From Campylobacter lanienae NCTC 13004 (lineage in GTDB: Bacteria > Campylobacterota > Campylobacteria > Campylobacterales > Campylobacteraceae), in NCBI RefSeq assembly GCF_002139935.1, contig NZ_CP015578.1, positions 1,488,001 to 1,552,000 of the forward strand: a stretch of DNA of 64,000 bases. Reading direction: 5' to 3'. A program made the translations under genes and the position numbers. The notes under the pieces are model-generated. The model was given only the letters and a program-made list of their open reading frames with translations. It had not been told where the DNA came from and did no database searches. Positions 44,196 to 51,531 of this stretch are shown here, piece by piece. Within the stretch, counting starts at the first letter, position 1, and each line of letters opens with the position of its first letter.

Positions 44196-44643
44196 ATGAA
44201 AATATATCAAAATCGCTCGCAACTACTTGAGCAATTAAATCAAATTTGTATTCAAACATTAAAAGAAAAACCACGACTAATAGTAGCACTAACTGGGCTA
44301 TGTGGTAGTGGCAAAAGCACACTTGGCAAGACAATTCGCAAAAAAGGCTTTGGTAACTTTGCCCCGTACCAAATCGCCGTCATAGATGATAATGTGATGA
44401 GCTTAAACCTATTTATTGTGCGCCCTAAAATTCGCAATACCCCTCCCTCAACACAATCTAAAATATAATTTAAAACCATTTACAAAATTTCTACCTTCAT
44501 ATGTCAAAATAATTTTTTATATCTGTGCAAATCCAGTAAGAATAAACTTTGCTGATGTAGTGATAATCCTTAAAATCGATAAGCAAAGACGCCAAAAACA
44601 GCTAGAACAAAGAGAGAGCGATGCAGAGCTAATAAAATCCTAA
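44196..44643 (+). pseudogene. Frameshifted P-loop kinase-like gene
   Basis: The first frame (44196-44468) encodes MKIYQNRSQLLEQLN... with a Walker A loop (GLCGSGKSTLGKTI, about residues 33-46) and an AVIDDNVM strand, then runs into unrelated residues and a stop. The second frame, open from about 44416 to 44643, continues with plausible protein (FLPSYVKIIFYICANPV and a Lys/Arg/Gln/Glu-rich end). A one-base shift near 44420-44460 would join them into about 148 aa. It may be a small nucleotide or sugar kinase; the substrate is not evident. Confidence 0.6.
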
Positions 44644-45154
44644 TGAACGGAAAAATAAATATCGATACACCTTTTACACACGGACTTTGTTTGGTGGAGT
44701 AGCTTTAAATTCTATGATTTAACTAAATTTAAAAATTTTTTCCGTTGTGGGTTTTGCAAATATAAGGCGTGATAGTGTAAATTTAAAAGTAACGCTTTTT
44801 TTAAAAAGATTGCCACGCTCGTTTCGTCTGCTCACAATGATGGCTATTTTGAATTTGTCGCAAGAGATTGCCACGACTTGCATTTGCAAGTCTCGCAATA
44901 ACGAACGATTATCACGCACCAAATTCGGTCATTGCGAGATGAGTAGCATAAAAGGCAAACGATAGCTATCTATCGTTTGCCGACGCTACGAAACATAAAA
45001 GCGAAGCTACCTTGAAGTAGCGACGAAGCAATCTTATTAAATAAATTCAGAATTGCCAAATTTTGAATTTTATAAAAAGCATTATTCGCAAAAGATTGCC
45101 ACGACTTCCTGGCGTAAGGCTCGCAATGACAACGCTCCAATGATAAATTTAAGG
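44644..45154. repeat. Non-coding block of degenerate palindromic repeats
   Basis: The word AGATTGCCACG occurs three times (44807-44817, 44865-44875, 45093-45103), with partners such as CTCGCAAT, TCATTGCGAG and GAAGCAATCT. A perfect 12-bp hairpin lies at 44954-44981. These resemble the CATTGCGAG...GAAGCAATC dispersed repeats seen in many bacterial genomes. No gene is seen. Confidence 0.6.
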
Positions 45155-45646
45155 CTAACGAATTAATTTTAATATATTACCATCATTCATAGAATAATTT
45201 TTAATTGTATCAGATATTAATTTACCTAATAAAAAGCCATCTAAAGGTACTCCATCTCCAAGGCACCCATCTCCCTTTCTATAATGATAATCCCATATAA
45301 TAGCATTTAAATAAAACAAAATATCATCTTTATGAAAATAACTTTCGATACGCGGAAGTATAATTTTTACCATTTTAGCGAATTTGTATCTATTTATCGC
45401 ACGACATTCTGCATAAAATTTTTCCCTCCGTTTTTCTGCGGATTTAGAAAATCCTTCCCTCAGTTCTTCTGTGAATGTAGGTGGCAATTGCGAGCGAGCA
45501 AATAATTCTTCGTGAAATTTTATATATTCTTGTATATAAAATTCAATATCATCATCTACTTTTTGTGTAAAAGACCAAGCTTTTCCCAATTTAAACATTG
45601 CTATAAGAATAAAAATAGCAAAAACGATACCCCAAAAAATTCCCAT
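45155..45646 (-). CDS. Hypothetical membrane-anchored protein
   Basis: A 163-aa protein with one N-terminal membrane helix (FWGIVFAIFILIAMF, about 4-19) and a charged, mostly helical cytoplasmic or periplasmic part. I recognise no family. An AAGGAG site precedes the ATG. It lies 12 bases after a 46-aa membrane protein gene, with which it forms an operon behind the T22 tract. Confidence 0.65.
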   Translation of the reverse strand: MGIFWGIVFAIFILIAMFKLGKAWSFTQKVDDDIEFYIQEYIKFHEELFARSQLPPTFTEELREGFSKSAEKRREKFYAECRAINRYKFAKMVKIILPRIESYFHKDDILFYLNAIIWDYHYRKGDGCLGDGVPLDGFLLGKLISDTIKNYSMNDGNILKLIR

Positions 45647-45658
45647 AATTACTCCTTT

Positions 45659-45799
45659 TTATGAAACTAACCAAATAATGCCTAGCATAATGGTTACTAA
45701 AATAGTCAATGCAGAAAAATCTTTGCTTGTAGATCGTAGGTAATCATTATTAACAACCATAAATGACACGATTAAAGAAATCAAAAAAGCCCAGCCCAT
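45659..45799 (-). CDS. Small two-helix membrane protein (46 aa)
   Basis: A 46-aa frame starting MGWAFLISLIVSFMVVNN, with two hydrophobic segments (about 3-16 and 30-45) around a short polar turn (DYLRSTSKDF). No family is recognised. It is followed after 12 bases by the 163-aa gene. The ribosome site is poor (AAAAAGAGCGAAT). Coding status is supported by composition and by the operon layout. Confidence 0.5.
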   Translation of the reverse strand: MGWAFLISLIVSFMVVNNDYLRSTSKDFSALTILVTIMLGIIWLVS

Positions 45800-45837
45800 A
45801 TTCGCTCTTTTTATATAAAATTTTCGTTATTGTATTC

Positions 45838-45859
45838 AAAAAAAAAAAAAAAAAAAAAA
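45838..45859 (-). repeat. T22 homopolymer before the small membrane operon
   Basis: Twenty-two A on the plus strand (T on the coding strand) end 38 bases before the ATG of the 46-aa gene. TACAAT lies just downstream and TATATT just upstream, so the tract is either a promoter spacer or at the transcript start. Confidence 0.9.
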
Positions 45860-45950
45860 TAGCTTAAATATAATTATTTAATGATTAAAAATTATAATAA
45901 TAAAGTAATTTAATGTAAATTTTTAACGCACTTTGCAATAAATATTAAAT

Positions 45951-46169
45951 TCAAGAGATAATATAACTACTCTTGCCGTATTTAATAAGCTTTCCGGTTT
46001 TAATAAGTTTATTAAATACAGTCGATACACTCTGTCTTTGTGCACCTAAAAGATTAGATAGCGTAGCAATAGAAAATGGAATTTGAACTATCTTTTTATC
46101 ACGCACCATCATATGCTGCTCATCAGCTAAACTATGTAAAAACTTACAATCCAACTTTCTAAGCTTCCA
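45951..46169 (-). pseudogene. C-terminal remnant of a Crp/Fnr family regulator
   Basis: About 67-72 residues encode the winged helix-turn-helix (IPFSIATLSNLLGAQRQSVSTVFNKLIK) and end normally (SSYIIS). Upstream, the frame stops within a few codons at a TGA, and the cyclic-nucleotide-like sensor domain is missing. No ATG with a ribosome site is present. Confidence 0.7.
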
Positions 46170-46176
46170 AATACTA

Positions 46177-46331
46177 TATCAGCGACGATCTAGCGTGTCA
46201 TTATCGTGGTGCGAATAAATGAATTTACCAAATGGCAATTTATACAAATTGCCATTTATCCTAAAATTCAGTTGATTACAGCGCTTCTTTGTGAGTGATC
46301 CTCTATAAATGGGGGATTGCTTTTAATCTTG
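46177..46331. other. Non-coding stretch with a 12-bp hairpin
   Basis: A perfect inverted repeat AAATGGCAATTT/AAATTGCCATTT lies at 46230-46257. No gene is seen. Confidence 0.5.
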
Positions 46332-46394
46332 AAATCAAATTTTAAGGCTATTTTGTTAAATTTTATCATATTTTTTTCCTTTTTATCAGGAATA
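46332..46394. repeat. 63-bp direct repeat, right copy
   Basis: This matches 43971-44033 with two mismatches, in the same orientation. It now lies upstream of the methyltransferase gene. Confidence 0.9.
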
Positions 46395-46441
46395 AATTTA
46401 ATATATCCTATCTCTAATTTATACAATTAACTATTTTTTGT

Positions 46442-46447
46442 TATAAT
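46442..46447 (+). promoter_or_regulatory. -10 box of the methyltransferase gene
   Basis: TTTGTTATAAT (TATAAT at 46442-46447), 41 bases before the ATG at 46489; AAAGGA precedes the ATG. Confidence 0.6.
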
Positions 46448-46488
46448 CCTAAGATAGACTAGGTCTAAATTTAATATAAAGGATTTTT

Positions 46489-47179
46489 ATGGATAACTCT
46501 TTGGAGGCTTACACGCAAAAATATGACAAAGAGGGTTATGGATTACAATATCCTGATGGTCATGTTATTAGGTTTTATGAGAGAATTCTTAAATTCCAAC
46601 TTCACAAAACTAGCGGAAATTTGCTAGATTTTGGTTGCGGTAATGGAATTCACTCAAAATATTTTAAAAATATTACTGGGGGGGGGTATAGAGCCTTATG
46701 GCGTTGATATTGTGCCTAGTTTAAGAAAAATTTGGGACAATGATAAAACACTAAATCCGCAAAACTTCCATATAATAGAGCCAAATTCAAGCATAAAAGG
46801 TCTATTTAATGTCAAAATGGATTTTATATTTGCTAATCAAAGCTTATATTATCTTACGAATTCTAGCTTCAAAAATACAATTAATGAATTTTATGATATG
46901 TGTAATGATGGTGCGATAATCTTTGCTACGATGATGAGCGATAAGGGTTATAGCCAGTATAAACGGGGCGAAGTTATGCCAAATGGACTTCGTGAAGTCA
47001 AAGATTGCCCGACAGGTAGGATCAAAGGCTCTTCATACATTAGATACACTCATAGCATTGAGGAGTTAAAAGAGAATTTTAAACCATTTAAGCCGCTATT
47101 TTGGGGTGATTATGAGCTTATGAATTTACACAATTACGAAGGTAGCGTGGAGCATTATATCTATATAGGTCAGAAATAA
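46489..47179 (+). CDS. SAM-dependent methyltransferase, phase-variable by G9 tract (OFF)
   Basis: Two overlapping frames (46489-46707 and 46631-47179) join at a G9 tract (46678-46686). The first carries methyltransferase motif I (LLDFGCGNGIHSKYF) and the second the rest (GVDIVPSLRKI, motif II-like; MDFIFANQSLYYL; a C-terminal sheet region). With nine G the frame ends after 72 codons; with eight or eleven G it would read ITGGGIEPYGVD and give about 229 aa. It is a class I methyltransferase of unknown substrate, perhaps acting on a surface sugar. Promoter and terminator look intact. Confidence 0.85.
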
Positions 47180-47220
47180 TCGCTATTTAATAATAGTTGA
47201 ATTCGCTAATTACACAATAT

Positions 47221-47264
47221 TTGCTATATTTATGATTTTAAGGGTTGTAAATATAGCAATTTTT
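47221..47264 (+). terminator. Rho-independent terminator of the methyltransferase
   Basis: A perfect 12-bp stem (TTGCTATATTTA and complement) with a 15-base loop is followed by TTTTTATATTT. Confidence 0.85.
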
Positions 47265-47383
47265 ATATTTCATTTTAAAATAAATTTATAACAATATCCA
47301 ACTAAATTGCCTATAAAATGGGGAATTATCCAAATTTAATTGATAAAGATTATAAATTTCACACTAATTTAACAAATCAAATT

Positions 47384-47389
47384 TATAAT
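47384..47389 (+). promoter_or_regulatory. -10 box of the PepSY-type gene
   Basis: TATAAT, 25 bases before the ATG at 47415; CAGGAG is the ribosome site. No clear Fur box was recognised. Confidence 0.55.
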
Positions 47390-47414
47390 CAAAGATTAAA
47401 TTTCAGGAGCAAAT

Positions 47415-48515
47415 ATGTTATTTAAAAAGAAAAAGTGGATCTTTAATCTCCACTTAATAGTCGCTATAATGGCGGTTATACCACTATTTATAGTATGTAT
47501 CACTGGAGCTATGCTCTCATATGATAAGGCTATAGCAAGAGCTATAAATGCTGTTATTACTCATAACGCCGATGAGATATCTAAGCCCGATTTTGCCGAT
47601 GTAATAAGCAAATTTAAATCTCAAAATCCTTCGCTTAATATCTCTAGCATATCATATGAAAACTCAAATTCATACTACACCATCTACACCAATCAAAATG
47701 GCAAAAATATCGGCTATCTAACCAGCAAAGATGGAGCGATAATAAGCGGTGATAATGGGACTTTATTTATGCGTACTATACGCTCACTACATAGATGGCT
47801 GCTATTTAATGAATTTGATAATGTCGCTATCGGCAAACAGATTGTAGCATTGAGTGCTATTGGGTTTGTAATCCTTGTTTTAAGCGGAATTTATATCTAT
47901 TTACCAGCTTTGAAGCATAATTTTATAAAAGCCCTTAGTATTAGTTTAAAAGCTAAAAAATTAATGATAGCTTATAAGACTCACACCGCACTTGGGGTGA
48001 TATTTGCTATTGTCTTTTTGACAATGAGCGTTACGGGGCTATTTTGGTCATATAGTGTCGTTCAAAAGGCGTTTGCTTGGGCCTATGGTGTAGAGATCCA
48101 AAACAGACCAAAAGGAGGCAATAAAAGCACGCCCCAAATCATAGAAAATAGCTTTGATATCATAGAGTTACAAACTGCCCTAAAAGCTATGGAATCAAAT
48201 TTAAATAGCTTTGATACCATCTCAATTACACAAAATAGAGCCAAACACTATACATTTAATATCAAAAACGCAAATGACCAATCATCGATCACGATCAATA
48301 CAGATAACCCAAATTCACAGATTAAATCCAACACAGCACAAAGCAAAAATCTAGCTAGAAAAGTTCTAGATATACACTCTGGTAGGGTTTTTGGCTTTAT
48401 AGGTGAGTTTGTATTTTGTGTTGTCTCTTTTATGGGAGCTGTGTTGGCGGTGCTTGGCTTTGTGCTGACTTATAATAGGCTTAAACCTAAAATTCACAAA
48501 AAGCCAAAAATATAA
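47415..48515 (+). CDS. PepSY-associated transmembrane protein (PiuB-like)
   Basis: A 366-aa inner-membrane protein with four helices (about 12-34, 150-175, 195-220 and 335-360) and a periplasmic PepSY-like domain between the first two. The pairs RSLHRWL and YKTHTALG and the HSGRVFG motif are typical of the iron-regulated PepSY_TM family, some of whose members reduce ferric siderophores. It stands alone, convergent with sodB. A link to iron is by family only. Confidence 0.85.
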   Translation: MLFKKKKWIFNLHLIVAIMAVIPLFIVCITGAMLSYDKAIARAINAVITHNADEISKPDFADVISKFKSQNPSLNISSISYENSNSYYTIYTNQNGKNIGYLTSKDGAIISGDNGTLFMRTIRSLHRWLLFNEFDNVAIGKQIVALSAIGFVILVLSGIYIYLPALKHNFIKALSISLKAKKLMIAYKTHTALGVIFAIVFLTMSVTGLFWSYSVVQKAFAWAYGVEIQNRPKGGNKSTPQIIENSFDIIELQTALKAMESNLNSFDTISITQNRAKHYTFNIKNANDQSSITINTDNPNSQIKSNTAQSKNLARKVLDIHSGRVFGFIGEFVFCVVSFMGAVLAVLGFVLTYNRLKPKIHKKPKI

Positions 48516-48538
48516 ATTTTAAATAGTATAAAAAGGTC

Positions 48539-48562
48539 AAACTCTAAATAAATTTAGAGTTT
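48539..48562. terminator. Bidirectional terminator between PepSY gene and sodB
   Basis: A perfect 11-bp stem AAACTCTAAAT/ATTTAGAGTTT with a two-base gap lies between two convergent genes. Confidence 0.7.
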
Positions 48563-48572
48563 GATTATTAGA

Positions 48573-49232
48573 TTAATGTCCGCAACCGCATCCGCCGCCG
48601 CAGCAACCAGATGCTACAGGGTGAAGCTCATCTATGTAGAATTTCACAGATTTTATCCCCTCTTTTTTCGCCCATTCGTAAGCTGCGCTTACAAAATCCC
48701 AATTGATATTTTCATAGAATTTCTCCAAATACGCCGGGCGAGCATTGCGACTATCTATATAATATGCGTGCTCCCATACATCAACTACTAGAAGTGGTAC
48801 TAATCCATCAGTTACCGGTGTAGCTGCGTTTGAGGTGTTTTTGATCTCTAGTTTGCTTGTGTTTGGGTTATAAACTAGCCAAGTCCAGCCAGAGCCAAAT
48901 AGAGTTGTAGCTGAGCTTATAAATTCAGCTTTAAAGTCTTTAAAATCGCTTTTTAAAGCCGCTTCAAGCTCGCTGCTTTTATCGCTTTTTTTCGCTATAC
49001 AATCCCAGTAAAAATCGTGATTATACACTTGCGCAGCGTTGTTAAATAATCCGCCTTGTGAGCTTACAAGCACATCATATAAACTAGCATTAGCTAGTTC
49101 GCTATCTTTTGTTAGATTGTTGTAGTTATTTACATATGTTTGGTGGTGTTTGCCGTGGTGATAATCACAGGCTTCTTTACTCACTACTGCGTTGGAATTT
49201 GGGTCAAATGGTAGGTTTCTTAACTCTAGCAT
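48573..49232 (-). CDS. sodB: Iron superoxide dismutase with Cys/Gly-rich C-terminal tail
   Basis: A 219-aa Fe/Mn-type superoxide dismutase. The metal ligands are in HHGKHHQTYV (first His), QVYNHDFYW (second His) and VDVWEHAYYID (Asp and His). The NHDFYWDC and GGLFNNAAQ motifs fit iron enzymes. The last eleven residues, GCCGGGCGCGH, are a metal-binding-like tail with four cysteines. From memory, C. jejuni SodB has a similar short Cys-rich insert internally; here it is at the end. An AAAGGAG site precedes the ATG. Confidence 0.94.
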   Translation of the reverse strand: MLELRNLPFDPNSNAVVSKEACDYHHGKHHQTYVNNYNNLTKDSELANASLYDVLVSSQGGLFNNAAQVYNHDFYWDCIAKKSDKSSELEAALKSDFKDFKAEFISSATTLFGSGWTWLVYNPNTSKLEIKNTSNAATPVTDGLVPLLVVDVWEHAYYIDSRNARPAYLEKFYENINWDFVSAAYEWAKKEGIKSVKFYIDELHPVASGCCGGGCGCGH

Positions 49233-49264
49233 ATTTTCTCCTTTGATTAAATTTGAGATTTGAA

Positions 49265-49270
49265 ATTATA
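49265..49270 (-). promoter_or_regulatory. -10 box of sodB
   Basis: TTAGGCTATAAT on the minus strand, 33 bases before the ATG. Confidence 0.6.
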
Positions 49271-49532
49271 GCCTAAAATATTAAATAAGAGTATAAAACT
49301 CTTAAACAAATTTATAAATTTAAAAAATCGTGCTATCACCTAAATACCAAGCAAATTCAGAGCATTAAAAATGAGATTTAATTTTTATTTTGACTTCACA
49401 AAGCCCCACAAGCGTGGCAGCCTATTTTTACTTCGCACGGCAAAAAGCCCGCCGTTTGCGATAAAATTTTCGCAATAGCAAAATGACCTTAAATGATTAT
49501 TTTGCGGCAAAATTTGGGATAATTAACCTTAG

Positions 49533-49563
49533 AAGGCTATTACAGGAGGTTAGGGGTTGTTAA
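49533..49563 (+). repeat. Dispersed 31-bp repeat, copy 2
   Basis: It matches 1956-1986 with two mismatches and runs straight into the A10G8 tract. Confidence 0.7.
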
Positions 49564-49579
49564 AAAAAAAAGGGGGGGG
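49562..49579. repeat. A10G8 double homopolymer
   Basis: Ten A followed by eight G in non-coding DNA, abutting the dispersed repeat. In the other repeat copy the same position holds a G-rich, non-uniform sequence. Confidence 0.85.
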
Positions 49580-49722
49580 TTGTGTTGCTATTATTCGTAG
49601 CGTAGCTACCAAAGTGCTAATGCTTACTTAAAAAAGAATTTATCTAAAATTTTAAATTCACAAAATCACTTTTATTAAATTTAAAAATAAATTTACAAAA
49701 ATAAATCCATCTTTTAAATAAG

Positions 49723-49753
49723 CCAAATAGCAAAGATGGTATTTGCTATTTGG
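49723..49753 (-). terminator. Terminator of the autotransporter gene
   Basis: A perfect 12-bp stem (CCAAATAGCAAA and complement) with a seven-base loop follows the stop codon on the minus strand; the sequence after it is A/T-rich. Confidence 0.7.
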
Positions 49754-49762
49754 TAAATTCAA

Positions 49763-51331
49763 TTAAAATTTATATTTAACCCCAAAGGTGCCATTATAAA
49801 TTTTCTCATCACTTCTTAGCTTAGCACCGATATTAGCATTTATGCTAAATGCTTCATTTAGCGAAACTTCAGCACCTAAACTTCCGCTTATATATGTGTG
49901 CTTTTTCTCATCATTTTGATTAATGATACTATACTCACTCCCTATGAAGTTCGCCACACTATCGGTGCCGCTTTTATAGATATCTCTCTCGATGGCTGGT
50001 TTGATATAAAAGTAGCTATACTCATCATAATATTTTCTTAGCTCAACTCCTATTTTAGCCATAGCATTTTTATTGGTTGTTTTATTGTAGTGTAGAGTTA
50101 AATCCCCACGCTCATTAAAGTCATTAGTCCTTATATAGCTATAACCCAATCCCACAAGCGGCTTGATAAATAGCGAATTTATATCAAAGACATATCCATA
50201 CTCTAACTCAATCCCCATAAAATCGCTATCATAATCAGCGCTATAAACCCTATTTAACACAGATCTACTATAATCACTCTTACTAAATCCATAATAAATT
50301 TTAGAGTCTAGCTCCGAATTTCCAAAAAAGCTTTTTGAGTAGATACCAAACTGATAATTGTCGCTCTCATTTGTTATATTATTGCCATCACTTTTTGCCT
50401 TAGCAAAGCTTATAAACGCACCTAAGATATCGCTATCAAATGCGTGGTCATACCCTAGTATAAAGCCGTATATATCGGTATCTGGGCTGTTTTTTAGATA
50501 GGCTTTAGCACCTAAGACATTGGCCCATAGGTTGTTAGTAGTCTCAAATCTCTTTGTATATTCTTGGACTACACACGCCAAAGCTTGGTCGTTATCACAA
50601 GAAGCAAATTCCAATCCTTCAAGATTTTTGATAGCGGCCGCAAGAGCTATATTGCTACTATTGTTTGGATTTAGCAAGGCTATAGCTCTAGCATCAAGGG
50701 CGTTTTTGCTTAAGCTTATTATAGAATTTATATTTGTGTTTGGTCTTAATGCTTCTATTGTATTATTGATCGAGCTTTTCTCTAAGGCCTCTAGCTCTTT
50801 GATGGCGTTGGCGAAGATTTCTTGAAGTCTTTCGACTACGACAACATATCCACCACTAAGATTACTATATTGACTGACATCTACTCCTAAATTTATATTT
50901 GGATCTTTTAAAAATTCTATAAATAAAAACTTACCCATTTGGTATACATTATCTCCATAAGCCCAACCCCTAATATCAGTAGGATTATCTTTAGCATATT
51001 GATAATTTATAAGAGCTTCACCAAGAGCCTTTAAATCAGAATATGTAGGATTGTTTGCTATACTATCTGTATATTTATCGATTTGATTTTTAATTTGCTC
51101 GGCATTTATAGTAGGAAATTTATTAAACTCATTAATTTCATTAGCACGCTGTTCTTCAGTCTTGTCGCATCCTGCAAGACAAATGCTATTATTTACCAAC
51201 TCATTAAAATCTTGCATATATTTATTAGAGTTTTTTGGGTCATTGATAGGGTCATAAACAAAGTTAGCATACAAAGAGCCATTCAAGCCCAAACCAATTA
51301 TCACAGCACTTAGAATTTTTGAAATTTTCAT
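49763..51331 (-). CDS. Autotransporter-type outer-membrane protein
   Basis: A 522-aa protein with a signal peptide (about 1-22, ending YAN), a mostly helical passenger (about 25-265) and a C-terminal beta-barrel (about 265-522) whose last strand ends GVKYKF, the usual outer-membrane signature. Barrel strands such as DIYGFILGYDHAF and KPLVGLGYSYI fit the autotransporter domain. Two cysteine pairs (CLAGC; CDNDQALAC) are in the passenger. The passenger is unlike any family I know. Expression may be switched by the G7 tract at its promoter. Confidence 0.85.
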   Translation of the reverse strand: MKISKILSAVIIGLGLNGSLYANFVYDPINDPKNSNKYMQDFNELVNNSICLAGCDKTEEQRANEINEFNKFPTINAEQIKNQIDKYTDSIANNPTYSDLKALGEALINYQYAKDNPTDIRGWAYGDNVYQMGKFLFIEFLKDPNINLGVDVSQYSNLSGGYVVVVERLQEIFANAIKELEALEKSSINNTIEALRPNTNINSIISLSKNALDARAIALLNPNNSSNIALAAAIKNLEGLEFASCDNDQALACVVQEYTKRFETTNNLWANVLGAKAYLKNSPDTDIYGFILGYDHAFDSDILGAFISFAKAKSDGNNITNESDNYQFGIYSKSFFGNSELDSKIYYGFSKSDYSRSVLNRVYSADYDSDFMGIELEYGYVFDINSLFIKPLVGLGYSYIRTNDFNERGDLTLHYNKTTNKNAMAKIGVELRKYYDEYSYFYIKPAIERDIYKSGTDSVANFIGSEYSIINQNDEKKHTYISGSLGAEVSLNEAFSINANIGAKLRSDEKIYNGTFGVKYKF

Positions 51332-51375
51332 AATCTCCCCCCACCTTTTTGATAAAATTAAATTTTAAAGGTGGT

Positions 51376-51388
51376 ATTATACCCCCCC
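51376..51388 (-). promoter_or_regulatory. -10 box abutting a G7 tract, autotransporter promoter
   Basis: On the minus strand GGGGGGG (51388-51382) runs directly into TATAAT (51381-51376), 45 bases before the ATG. A change in tract length would alter the distance between the -10 box and any upstream element. A second G6 run is part of the ribosome site region (51337-51342). Confidence 0.65.
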
Positions 51389-51505
51389 ATTAATTTAAGC
51401 TTAAATTTGGATAAATTGAGTAAATTTTTATAAATTTTTATATTGTTAAAAGCAAGAGCGTGAGTGTGGTGTGGCGACAAAATAATGGCGTGGATTAAAA
51501 AGAAG

Positions 51506-51531
51506 TTAAGAGATTATCGCTAATCTCTTAA
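51506..51531 (-). terminator. Rho-independent terminator of dnaE
   Basis: A perfect 11-bp stem TTAAGAGATTA/TAATCTCTTAA with a four-base loop is followed on the minus strand by CTTCTTTTTAA. Confidence 0.8.

Larger units (their letters stand above)
49271..49722. other. Non-coding region with dispersed repeat copy 2
   Basis: No gene is seen. It contains a TTTACTTCGCA word (49427-49437), a short GC-rich hairpin around 49436-49455, the 31-bp repeat copy (49533-49563) and the A10G8 tract. Confidence 0.6.

Noticed and set aside
44034-46331. Insertion sequence or prophage
   Set aside because: No transposase, integrase or phage gene is seen between the direct repeats.
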